64,000 nucleotides of DNA from Lachnospiraceae bacterium. GTDB lineage: Bacteria > Bacillota > Clostridia > Lachnospirales > Lachnospiraceae. The first letter of the stretch is position 1; each line of letters begins with the position of its first letter. Positions 34,771 to 43,021 of the stretch are shown piece after piece. The stretch covers positions 163,712-227,711 of the forward strand of contig JAFTPP010000002.1 of assembly GCA_017463255.1 (NCBI GenBank), read 5' to 3'. A program made the position numbers and the translations under genes. Under the pieces are notes generated by a model. The model had not been told where the DNA came from and ran no database searches. It saw nothing but the letters and a program-made list of their open reading frames with translations.

Positions 34771-35706
34771 CTACTCAATCGGAACCTTCACTTCAAGAAT
34801 CAGGCTTTTTAAGATATTTTCCGGGCTTTCTTTGCGTACCTTTGCTTCTGCATTTAAAGCAATTCTATGTAACAACACTTGTTTTGCAACACTTTTAACA
34901 TCATCCGGTTTCACATAATCTCTGCCGGACATATATGCTTTTGCCTGAGAAGCCCGAATAAGCGCCAGCATAGCCCTGGGGCTTACGCCTAATTTGAATC
35001 GTGGTTCCGTTCTTGTCTTTAGCACAATTTCTTCAATATAGTTAAGTAGCTTTTCAGTAACAGTTACCCCTGCAACTTCTTCTTTTGCACCTAAGATATC
35101 TTCTGCATTACAAACCGGTTTTACAGTGTTTGGGGTAATTCCGTTAAGATACTGCATCGCCATCTTAATTTCCTGTTCTTTATCGGGATAGCCCACGCTA
35201 AGGCACATCATAAAACGGTCCATCTGCGCTTCCGGCAAAGGATATGTTCCCACAAATTCAATCGGATTCTGTGTTGCAATTACCATAAAAGGGGCGGGTA
35301 GCTTTAATTGCTTGCCATCCACTGTTATCTGTTCCTCAGCCATAGCTTCTAACAAACTTGATTGTGTCTTTGGTGAAGTTCTGTTGATTTCATCAGCTAA
35401 AATAATCTGGTTCATAACCACACCCGGTGCGTATTCAAACTCACCCGTTTTTGCATTATATATGGAAATCCCCACTACATCCCCCGGCAATGTATCCGGC
35501 GTAAACTGGATACGCCCCAAAGAACAATTGATGCTTTTAGCCAATGTGGTAGCAAGAGTTGTCTTTCCTACCCCGGGAACATCCTCTAACAGTATATGTC
35601 CGCCTGCCAAAAGACAAACCAATACATCTCCCACTACTTCTTCTTTTCCGACAAATACAGAATTTATATTAGACTCCAGATTTTTTATCATCTCATAAAA
35701 TTTCAC
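34771..35706 (-). CDS. MoxR-family AAA+ ATPase
   Basis: A 311-residue AAA+ protein with Walker A LLEDVPGVGKTTLA, Walker B ILADEINRTSPKTQ, sensor 1 VIATQNPIEFVGTYPLPEAQ and the C-terminal sensor 2 region SPRAMLALIRASQAKA. Start is a GTG at 35706 with AAAGGGGAA 5 bases upstream; the next ATG is five codons in. MoxR proteins act as chaperone-like ATPases for vWA or DUF58 partners. First gene of the operon, with a gap of 180 bp to the divergent AraC-type gene. Confidence 0.92.
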   Translation of the reverse strand: MKFYEMIKNLESNINSVFVGKEEVVGDVLVCLLAGGHILLEDVPGVGKTTLATTLAKSINCSLGRIQFTPDTLPGDVVGISIYNAKTGEFEYAPGVVMNQIILADEINRTSPKTQSSLLEAMAEEQITVDGKQLKLPAPFMVIATQNPIEFVGTYPLPEAQMDRFMMCLSVGYPDKEQEIKMAMQYLNGITPNTVKPVCNAEDILGAKEEVAGVTVTEKLLNYIEEIVLKTRTEPRFKLGVSPRAMLALIRASQAKAYMSGRDYVKPDDVKSVAKQVLLHRIALNAEAKVRKESPENILKSLILEVKVPIE

Positions 35707-35888
35707 AATACTTCCCCTTTCACTCTTTCTTCACATTAGTTTCTGCTGCTCCCTGTACTTTTACATTTTTCGTACATTCATATAATACCACGCTTTTCCC
35801 AAGAATGCCACAAAATCTCTTGATACCTTCCCCTTAATTATGATACTCTTATATTAGTTACTGATAATCACTCTATAGGAATATGACT

Positions 35889-36869
35889 ATGAACAAAAAA
35901 GCGGAAAACAGTAATAATTACAACATAAGCGATGAGTTGTTGCGTGAGAAAAAAGAACATGGTAATCTTGAGTACCCCATTGCTGTATATACTTTAAATT
36001 TGCATAAAATGATTTCAGGCTTTGTCAGATGGCACTGGCATGAGGAGATGGAATTATCCCTTGTCATAAAGGGCAGTGCACAGTACAAAGTGGGAAACGA
36101 TACTTTTTTATTAAAAGAAAATGATGCTATCCTAATTAATCAAAATGTGCTTCACTCCGTTTATCCGGTTCCGGGAGAACCTTGTTCTCTTCAGGTTCTG
36201 GTATTTCACCCTGCCTACTTATTTGGTTATGGTGAAACCTATATGTGTACCAAATATCTCACTCCTGTAGTGGGCAATAATTCTTTAAAATCATTATTAC
36301 TAAATGACAACAGTACATTCAGTTTCGGTGTACGTCATTATGCTTCGTTGATTTTGGAGTGTAACTTAAGACGTGAATACGGATACGAACTTGCTACCAA
36401 AGGATATTTATGCAGCTTATGGATGCATATTTTAGAATACATTAAGGCTCTGCCGGACGCTTTGCCTGTAGCATCCTTAACTTCTGATGAAGCACGTGCC
36501 AAGCAGGCAATGCTATATATTCAAGAGCACTATACGGAAAATCTCACTCTTGATGAAATAGCCGAGGCAATTCACCTCAGTAAAAGTGAATGTTGCCGTT
36601 GTATGAAGCGTACTTTACAGCTTACGCCTTTTGAATATCTGATTAAATTCAGAATATTTGCAGCAACATTAATGATTATGCAGCAAAAACCCGCAGCAGA
36701 ATCCATTTCAGCATTAGCCCACGCAGTCGGCTTTAACTCGGCAAGTTATTTTAATAAATGTTTTAAAAATCTCTTGTTCTGTACACCAACAGAATACAAA
36801 AAAAATCTGAAGGAGAATGGATATCTCACTTCAGATTTAGAACACTACATCAATAACAATATTTCATAA
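35889..36869 (+). CDS. AraC-family transcriptional regulator
   Basis: A 326-residue regulator. The ATG at 35889 is favoured since AGGA lies 9 bases upstream; the ATG at 35883 is only 3 bases from it. The N-terminal half is a cupin-type sensor (HWHEEMELSLVIKGSAQYKVG). Residues 210-310 carry two AraC helix-turn-helices (NLTLDEIAEAIHLSKSECCR and ALAHAVGFNSASYFNKCFKN). Such proteins usually sense a sugar or other small ligand. Its target is not clear; no sugar gene lies adjacent. It converges on the GGDEF gene with only 16 bp between stop codons. Confidence 0.88.
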   Translation: MNKKAENSNNYNISDELLREKKEHGNLEYPIAVYTLNLHKMISGFVRWHWHEEMELSLVIKGSAQYKVGNDTFLLKENDAILINQNVLHSVYPVPGEPCSLQVLVFHPAYLFGYGETYMCTKYLTPVVGNNSLKSLLLNDNSTFSFGVRHYASLILECNLRREYGYELATKGYLCSLWMHILEYIKALPDALPVASLTSDEARAKQAMLYIQEHYTENLTLDEIAEAIHLSKSECCRCMKRTLQLTPFEYLIKFRIFAATLMIMQQKPAAESISALAHAVGFNSASYFNKCFKNLLFCTPTEYKKNLKENGYLTSDLEHYINNNIS

Positions 36870-36885
36870 ATGGTTTCTTACGACA

Positions 36886-38217
36886 TCAGAAATCCTGACA
36901 GAAAACGCTTTGGTCTTTTCCAAGGCGTTTTGCTTCGTAAAGACAAGCATCCGCATTGGTAAAGAGTGTCGTATAATCTGCGCCGTCTTTTGAATAAAGA
37001 GCCACACCGATACTGCAACTAATAGTAATGCTGATTCCGTCTTTTTCAAAAGTCTTTCTCATAGCTTCATTCAAAGCATCTGCTCTGTTCATGGCAACTT
37101 CCTTTGTGGCATTTTTCATAAACACCATAAATTCATCGCCGCCGATTCTTCCCACATAATCACTATCTCTGAAAATATCACGGATTGTCTTAGCCACAAA
37201 ACGGATTACTTCATCTCCGTACATATGACCGAGGTTATCATTAATTGCTTTAAAATTATCTGCATCAATTAAAAACAACGCATGTGTCTCTGTTGGCATG
37301 GATGATAAAATAAACTCATTCACCATGCTTTCCATTGTTGTCTTATTATATAAACCGGTCATGGAGTCCTGTTTTAACCGGCTATTCATTTCTTCTTCCG
37401 CCAGCTTCTCTTCCATGATGTTTTTGGCACTTCCTACAATTCTCACAATTCGTCCGGTCTTATCCTGGAAACTTACAAAATGAATCCTATACCACTCATA
37501 GGGTTTATCATTTTCTAAATGAAGCTTACACTCAAAGCTTCCTTTTTTCATAGTCATAAGAGCCGCATCCCATACCTGCACCACCTGGTCTACCGTATCC
37601 GGCGAGAAAACATTCTTATACCGGTAATCTCTGCGGAAATCATCAATAACAACTCTGGCACCGCCATTCTTTTTTAATGAAATCTCTACAGAATCAAGCA
37701 AGGCATTGTAATCAAAAGGAATATCATCAACAGCTTCCATTAAGAGTTTGTATCTCTGGGTTTCCATGTACAAAGTCTCATTCATCCGCTGAAGTTCCTG
37801 TTGCACCAACATTCTCTCACTTACATCACTTAAAATGGCATAAACCAGTTGTACACCATTTTTATCCGTTACAAGTTTTCCTTTGAAATCAAGAAATTTT
37901 CTTTCTCCCATCAAGTCTCTTGCACGGAATGTTACCTCAATCGTGGTCAAAAATGCCATCTGTTGCTCAATAAGATCTTTAATTCGCGGTCTGTCACTCT
38001 TATAAATCATTAAGTCAAAGCAATTGTAATAATGCTCCCTAAATGCTTTTTCAGTGCATCCGAACATATCCAAAAGGCTCTTACTCACTTCAAGAATCTT
38101 TCCGGTCTTTGCTTCATAAATGATAACACCGCCCGGCATGTTTTCCATCAATATATCAAGTTTTTTCTTGGCCTCTGCCAGTTCTTCACGCAATGTGATT
38201 TCGTTCTGATTATCCAT
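36886..38217 (-). CDS. PAS-domain diguanylate cyclase
   Basis: A 443-residue cytoplasmic protein from ATG at 38217 after AGAGGGATAAT; the longer frame to 38289 lacks a ribosome binding site. A short coiled coil precedes a PAS domain (residues 15-130), a second PAS-like domain (150-270) and a GGDEF domain (275-440). The active-site loop reads GRIGGDEFMVFM, intact, and RDSD five residues before it is a product-inhibition I-site, so c-di-GMP synthesis under feedback control is expected. No EAL or membrane segment is present. Confidence 0.92.
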   Translation of the reverse strand: MDNQNEITLREELAEAKKKLDILMENMPGGVIIYEAKTGKILEVSKSLLDMFGCTEKAFREHYYNCFDLMIYKSDRPRIKDLIEQQMAFLTTIEVTFRARDLMGERKFLDFKGKLVTDKNGVQLVYAILSDVSERMLVQQELQRMNETLYMETQRYKLLMEAVDDIPFDYNALLDSVEISLKKNGGARVVIDDFRRDYRYKNVFSPDTVDQVVQVWDAALMTMKKGSFECKLHLENDKPYEWYRIHFVSFQDKTGRIVRIVGSAKNIMEEKLAEEEMNSRLKQDSMTGLYNKTTMESMVNEFILSSMPTETHALFLIDADNFKAINDNLGHMYGDEVIRFVAKTIRDIFRDSDYVGRIGGDEFMVFMKNATKEVAMNRADALNEAMRKTFEKDGISITISCSIGVALYSKDGADYTTLFTNADACLYEAKRLGKDQSVFCQDF

Positions 38218-38388
38218 ATTATCCCTCTTATACTGCAAATCTATGCAGTTTTGCACTTCTATAGTACTATACACCTCAAAAAAATTCAATGTGAATTTGC
38301 AGTATGCATTGCTATTCCTTCTGCCTTTTCTGTGTTTCCCATGGCTCTTTCGTTTATCTTTTTCGTGTCCCTCATCACTCTCTCTATT

Positions 38389-39192
38389 TTATTCTTCGCC
38401 AAACAGTTTTCTTAGCATCCCATCAAGTGCCCTTGTATTAAGTGGTTTTTTACCTGTTTCATATGTCACAAACAGTTTTACCCCTAAGTATATTCCGTTT
38501 CTTTCATATGTATTAAGTTTAAACATCACACCATCCACATAATTCATATCATCCATCATCCCAAGATGTTCCAAATATACTTCCTCTCTGGATGGCATCC
38601 GCAAAATCGTAAAATCCGGATACATTGTAATATTTCCTTCCAGTGTAACAGGACACTCATAACGATACGGAATTCCCAATGCATATAATTTGTCGGCTAT
38701 TATTTTTTCTGCTTTTGACCGTACCAACTCTCCTTTTTCCGTTATAATCTCAGGGGCACCCTCCGGATGGGGTTTTCCCACATATTGAACAGCTTCCCAT
38801 CTTCTTACATATTCATCATCCGGGAGGATTAAGTTGTTTATTAGATTTCTTCTGTAAGGGCTGAGTTTTTGGTATATGGTGCTTAAATCCGTTTCATCAT
38901 ACATTTTCAAAAACTGTTTGATTCTTCTTATCCTTTCTTCCGCTCTTACTAACAACCTGGCATTGTAATCTTTCTGTGCAAGCTCTTGTGCCAAGTGTTC
39001 CTCTTGTTTTCTAATATACATTCCATTTTGGTGACCTTGTCTATCATCCTTCAAATAATACTCTACTCCCTTTTTCTTTTTTGAAATACGTAATGTGCCC
39101 TTAGGCGCTTTCTTCATCCTTTCTTGCAAATTTCTTACTAGTTTTTCTAATTGCATAAGCTCTTTTTTTAATAAAACGGTTATTTCTTGCAT
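38389..39192 (-). CDS. putative PD-(D/E)XK-like nuclease-fold protein
   Basis: A 267-residue protein. ATG at 39192 is chosen because GGAGGATTAT lies just before it; the ATG four codons earlier overlaps that site. Residues 1-110 are a Lys/Arg-rich helical, probably coiled-coil region. Residues 150-230 hold RSKAEKIIADKL, then YECPVTL, ITMYPDFTIL, EVYLEHLGM, an E...PDF...EHLG arrangement like several PD-(D/E)XK folds. No helicase or methylase lies beside it. It is the first gene after the 53-bp repeat array and may be read from comEC through that array. Nucleolytic activity is inferred from motif shape only. Confidence 0.6.
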   Translation of the reverse strand: MQEITVLLKKELMQLEKLVRNLQERMKKAPKGTLRISKKKKGVEYYLKDDRQGHQNGMYIRKQEEHLAQELAQKDYNARLLVRAEERIRRIKQFLKMYDETDLSTIYQKLSPYRRNLINNLILPDDEYVRRWEAVQYVGKPHPEGAPEIITEKGELVRSKAEKIIADKLYALGIPYRYECPVTLEGNITMYPDFTILRMPSREEVYLEHLGMMDDMNYVDGVMFKLNTYERNGIYLGVKLFVTYETGKKPLNTRALDGMLRKLFGEE

Positions 39193-39250
39193 ATAATCCT
39201 CCATTCATGTGTAATACGCTATTCTTACTCTGAGCCTTACTCTGATTTTG

Positions 39251-39674
39251 CCCGACTGATTTGTTCTTTCTTCCTTTTCAGTCGGGCTTTCCCTTCTCTT
39301 TTAGCCGACTGATTTACACTTTTCCTCATTTCAGTCGGGTTTTCCCTCCTCTTTTGCCCGACTGATTTACACTTTTCCTCTTTTCAGTCGGACTTTCCCT
39401 CCTCTTTTGCCCGACTGATTTACACTTTTCCTCATTTCAGTCGGACTTTCCCTCCTCTTTTGCCCGACTGATTTACACTTTTCCTCTTTTTAGTCGGACT
39501 TTCCCTTCTCTTTTACCCGACTGATTTACACTTTTCCTCTTTTCAGTCGGACTTTCCCTCCCCTTTTGCCCGACTGATTTACACTTTTCCTCATTTCAGT
39601 CGGACTTTCCCTCCTCTTTTGCCCGACTGACTTACACTTTTCCTCATTTCAGTCGGACTTTCCCCACCTTCGCA
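39251..39674 (-). repeat. eight exact-period 53-bp tandem repeats, each with a hairpin
   Basis: Units start at 39251, 39304, 39357, 39410, 39463, 39516, 39569 and 39622, an unvarying 53-bp period. Each holds inverted arms CCGACTGA and TCAGTCGG around an 18-base loop, then a 19-base spacer. On the minus strand the loop reads like ATGAGGAAAAGTGTAAA and the spacer holds AGAGGAGGGAAAG, a perfect Shine-Dalgarno-like string. The stop codon of comEC (39649-39651) lies inside the last unit. Unit 1 is the most diverged. The plus strand is pyrimidine-rich and G-poor. Function unknown; see findings. Confidence 0.95.
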
Positions 39675-42063
39675 CCCACACTTCATCCCCAACTTCAATT
39701 ACAATTGCTCCCTTTCCCGCTGTAGTCATCACCTTACTTCCCACAGTCGCCAACCTGTACAATGTTTCTTCATGCGGGTGTCCATAAACATTCCTCTCCC
39801 CGCAGGAAATAATACTAAGCGTAGGTTGTATGACTTCCAAAAAAGCTTCCGGTGTCGAATCTTTTGAACCATGATGAGCAACCTTTAACACCTCTATCTC
39901 ATTTGCTTTACCCTCCCATTGCTCCAGCATGTATGCGGCCACTTCGGTACTCCCGGCTTTCTCGATGTCACCCATAAGAAGCACATCATATGATTCAAAT
40001 GATAAGTAGAGTCCCAGAGAAGCATCATTAATATTCTCATATGCATAATCTTTCCTCGGATGTACACACAAAATCTCCAAACCGCCACCATTCGAAACAC
40101 CGCGGCTCGCCATCATTCCGTCCCCAGCCAAACACTCAAAACCCGCCAATGCTTCTTCCCCAGCCAAACACTCAAAACCCGCCAATGCTTCTTCCCCTGC
40201 TAAAACATCCCCCTGCCCAAGCCATGCAACTCTTGTTCCTGCTGCCTGCGCCAATTCACAGATTTCTCTCACCTTTTCTTCATTACGCAAAGCATAGGGC
40301 AGGATTAGATTTTGAATTTTGATTTCGGCAGACTTCCCCTTTTCTAAAATCTCCACAATGCCGCTATAATGATCCTTATCCGGATGAGTAATAATACTAT
40401 AATCAATTTCCCTGACCCCGTAATACTTAAGCGCCGGAAGCAACACATTCTCAGCCAGATTCCGTTGGGATGTACTTCCCCCGTCCACCAAAATGCAATT
40501 GTCCGATTCAGTCAATATGCAAATCCCATCTCCTTGTCCCACATCAAAAAAGATAATCCTGTTTTCCCTCTTCCCCGGTATAATCAAAAACAAAAAACAT
40601 ACCATACACCCAAGTAAATAGGCTGTTTTCAATACTTTTTTCTTCGCACTTCTACTAGTATAACGATACTTCTTAGCCGCTTTAAAAATCACTACTGACA
40701 GAAATGTCATAAGCGCAAAATATATCATCAGCCGCACTTCGCCGGGTTTTCCTGTAATATAAACAGCCCCCGGAATCTCAGACACTAGGGAACAAACCTT
40801 TTCATACAAACCCATGATGATTTCTGCCGGCCATATGAGCCACTCCCCCAATGTTACATGAAACACTCCGACGCACATCCCCAAAAGGCCTGATACTAAC
40901 ACCACTGCCATAAACGGTAACACCAACATATTTATTACAAGGGAATAAACAGATATTTCGTAGAAAAAATACATTTGAACAGGAATTGTAAATAACTGAA
41001 TGGAAAACGGAATAATGAGTGAAGATATGATTTTTTCTTTTATGTATGCCTTTTTGCTGCTGTATAAAAAACGCCTGTTTACAGCTAAAAACAGCCTTCT
41101 GAACGTAGGTGCTAAGATTGCAGTTCCAAGGACTGCACAAAAAGATAATAAAAATCCGCTTTGATATAGGTATAAAGGATTTTCAAGTAAAATAACCATT
41201 GCCGAAATAGAAAGTGCAATCAAAGAATCATATGTTTTTTTCAACATTTCTGCCGTTAATGCTAACGAAAACATAATCACTGCCCGATATGCCGAGTGGC
41301 TCATCCCCGTCATTTGACCATACAGAATCATAATCAAAATACTGATGCCCCCGCACACCTTAACAGGAATCCCCACTCTTTTTAATATCCCGTAGATTCC
41401 CCTGCCAATGGTGGAAATATGCAACCCGGAAATCGCCAGAATATGCCCTATTCCCGTGGCATAAAACAACGTTTTTACCTCTGTATTCATCTCACTTTTC
41501 ATTCCCAAAAGCATTGCTTTTAAGATTCCGGAATACCGCTCTTTCACACAATCCGTAAGAGAATCTGCAAATTTTTGCCTGATTATAAACATCTCCTCCT
41601 GCAGATGATTTTTTTCACCATTCCGCGCCTTCAATGACGCATCCGTGATTTTCCCAAATATCCCCTCGCTATAATAGTAAAAAGAAGCATCGAAACCTCC
41701 GGGATTCTTTGAACTCCCGTAAGATTTAAAAGTACCCGAAAACTGTACCACCTCTCCGATATAAGGGATTTCACCCCTTAGGTCTTTTGTCCGGTATTCC
41801 ACATATATTTTATTAATATCTATTGGGAGTTCTTCCGGTTCTGAATCCCGTGTTTTCTTATCTCGCATAACCTTAGCGCTGTCCACTTCCAACAAAAAAG
41901 AAAACACCTCGCCCTTTCTTTCTTTTTCTAAAACTCTCCCTGTGACCGTCATTTCTTTTCCATCCCAGACTTCCACATTAGGAGCCTTCGCCGGATTTAT
42001 CCGGTAAAAAATAAGAATGGTCAGCACAAAAACCATGCATATTACACTAATCGGTCTTTGCAT
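39649..42063 (-). CDS. comEC: ComEC/Rec2 DNA-uptake channel protein
   Basis: An 804-residue membrane protein. Residues 10-190 are the DUF4131 OB-like region; 195-480 the competence channel helices (GIGHILAISGLHISTIG and GMSHSAYRAVIMF); 510-800 a metallo-beta-lactamase domain with FDVGQGDGICIL, ITHPDKDHYSG, LMGDIEKAG and LKVAHHGSKDSTPE. It moves single-stranded DNA across the membrane. ATG at 42063 follows AAGGAGGATTAC, 15 bp after the comEA stop. A duplicated LAGEEALAGFEC stretch sits in the lactamase domain (repeat at 40124-40195). The C-terminus KSD ends within the 53-bp array. Confidence 0.93.
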   Translation of the reverse strand: MQRPISVICMVFVLTILIFYRINPAKAPNVEVWDGKEMTVTGRVLEKERKGEVFSFLLEVDSAKVMRDKKTRDSEPEELPIDINKIYVEYRTKDLRGEIPYIGEVVQFSGTFKSYGSSKNPGGFDASFYYYSEGIFGKITDASLKARNGEKNHLQEEMFIIRQKFADSLTDCVKERYSGILKAMLLGMKSEMNTEVKTLFYATGIGHILAISGLHISTIGRGIYGILKRVGIPVKVCGGISILIMILYGQMTGMSHSAYRAVIMFSLALTAEMLKKTYDSLIALSISAMVILLENPLYLYQSGFLLSFCAVLGTAILAPTFRRLFLAVNRRFLYSSKKAYIKEKIISSLIIPFSIQLFTIPVQMYFFYEISVYSLVINMLVLPFMAVVLVSGLLGMCVGVFHVTLGEWLIWPAEIIMGLYEKVCSLVSEIPGAVYITGKPGEVRLMIYFALMTFLSVVIFKAAKKYRYTSRSAKKKVLKTAYLLGCMVCFLFLIIPGKRENRIIFFDVGQGDGICILTESDNCILVDGGSTSQRNLAENVLLPALKYYGVREIDYSIITHPDKDHYSGIVEILEKGKSAEIKIQNLILPYALRNEEKVREICELAQAAGTRVAWLGQGDVLAGEEALAGFECLAGEEALAGFECLAGDGMMASRGVSNGGGLEILCVHPRKDYAYENINDASLGLYLSFESYDVLLMGDIEKAGSTEVAAYMLEQWEGKANEIEVLKVAHHGSKDSTPEAFLEVIQPTLSIISCGERNVYGHPHEETLYRLATVGSKVMTTAGKGAIVIEVGDEVWVRRWGKSD
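40124..40195 (-). repeat. 36-bp tandem duplication inside comEC
   Basis: Two identical 36-bp copies (40124-40159, 40160-40195) encode LAGEEALAGFEC twice, in frame, in a loop of the metallo-beta-lactamase domain. A partial third copy of the motif (VLAGEEALAGF) starts the run. An in-frame slippage expansion. Confidence 0.85.
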
Positions 42064-42078
42064 GTAATCCTCCTTGCT

Positions 42079-42870
42079 TTATACAGTTATATAATCCTTG
42101 ATTTTTTCGTAGATTCCGGTTTTGATACCGGACACGTTTTGAATTTCTTCGATTGACCGAAACGGTCCATATTGATTTCGATAAGATATGATATCATTTG
42201 CGCGGCTTTCACCAATTCCGGAAAGCGTCATCAATTCTTCCCTGGTAGCACTATTAATATTAACAAGCTTACCATCTTCTGAGACTCCGCCAGCTCCTAC
42301 TCCTACAACTCCGCCAGCTCCTACTCCTACAACTCCGCCAGTTCCTGCTCCTACAACTCCACCGTCGCCTTGCCCTTCTTTTACTTCCTCCTCCGTTGGA
42401 ACATAAATCTGTTCCCCGTCAACAATCTCGCGTGCCAAATTATTATACCCTATAGCCGCCTCTTGGGATAATCCGCCTGCAAGGGATACCAGTTCATATA
42501 AACGTGCGCCTTTTTGAATTTCATATACCCCGGGCTTTTTTACCGCGCCGTAAATAAAGACATACATTCCTTCTTCGCCAGTAACTTGAGTGGCAGCACC
42601 GGACGTACTCCTGCCGTCACCGCCACCTGTGCAAGCCGAACCCGCGGCACCTGTGCCATCCGAACCCACGGCACCTGTGCCAGCCGAACCCGCGACGCTT
42701 GCATCATCGGCTACCGCGACGCCCAAAGCCTCATCGACCGTATGCAGTTCCTCCCCGCTGGAATCTTCCACAGTCACTAACTTAAGTTCCTTTTTGCCAC
42801 ACGACAATAAAAGCATCATGCCAAACACCATGATACAAAATACACATATATTTAGTTTTTTATCTTTCAT
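42079..42870 (-). CDS. comEA: ComEA-like DNA-binding lipoprotein
   Basis: A 263-residue protein. Lipobox LLLSC (Cys24) anchors it outside the cell. Residues about 50-95 are a low-complexity Gly/Ala/Thr stretch (GTGAVGSDGTGAAG); 97-158 an SLBB domain (VFIYGAVKKPGVYEIQKGAR to GEQIYVPT); 165-197 a second Gly/Val repeat (GVVGVGAGGVVGVGAGG); 200-262 a helix-hairpin-helix pair (LVNINSATREELMTLSGIG and YGPFRSIEEIQNVSGI). It binds incoming double-stranded DNA for ComEC. ATG at 42870 follows AAGGAGTTAACCAA. Lipidation and the two flexible repeats differ from the usual short ComEA. Confidence 0.9.
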   Translation of the reverse strand: MKDKKLNICVFCIMVFGMMLLLSCGKKELKLVTVEDSSGEELHTVDEALGVAVADDASVAGSAGTGAVGSDGTGAAGSACTGGGDGRSTSGAATQVTGEEGMYVFIYGAVKKPGVYEIQKGARLYELVSLAGGLSQEAAIGYNNLAREIVDGEQIYVPTEEEVKEGQGDGGVVGAGTGGVVGVGAGGVVGVGAGGVSEDGKLVNINSATREELMTLSGIGESRANDIISYRNQYGPFRSIEEIQNVSGIKTGIYEKIKDYITV

Positions 42871-42977
42871 TTGGTTAACTCCTTATTTCAATTATTTGCC
42901 ACCTTTGAAATAAGTCCCCCTATAACCATATTCATTGTAATTCACTCTTCTGTACATTTCAATTCAACAAAAGTGCC

Positions 42978-43014
42978 AAAAAAAGAAGTGGTATTTTCTA
43001 ACAATACCACTTCT
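42978..43014 (-). terminator. terminator after the arginine operon and solute-binding gene
   Basis: Perfect 12-bp arms AGAAGTGGTATT (42984-42995) and AATACCACTTCT (43003-43014), 7-base loop, followed on the minus strand by seven T. Confidence 0.85.
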
Positions 43015-43021
43015 AATCTTT

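Noticed and set aside
39251..39674. CRISPR array
   Set aside because: Whole 53-bp units are repeated including the would-be spacers, and no cas genes are near.
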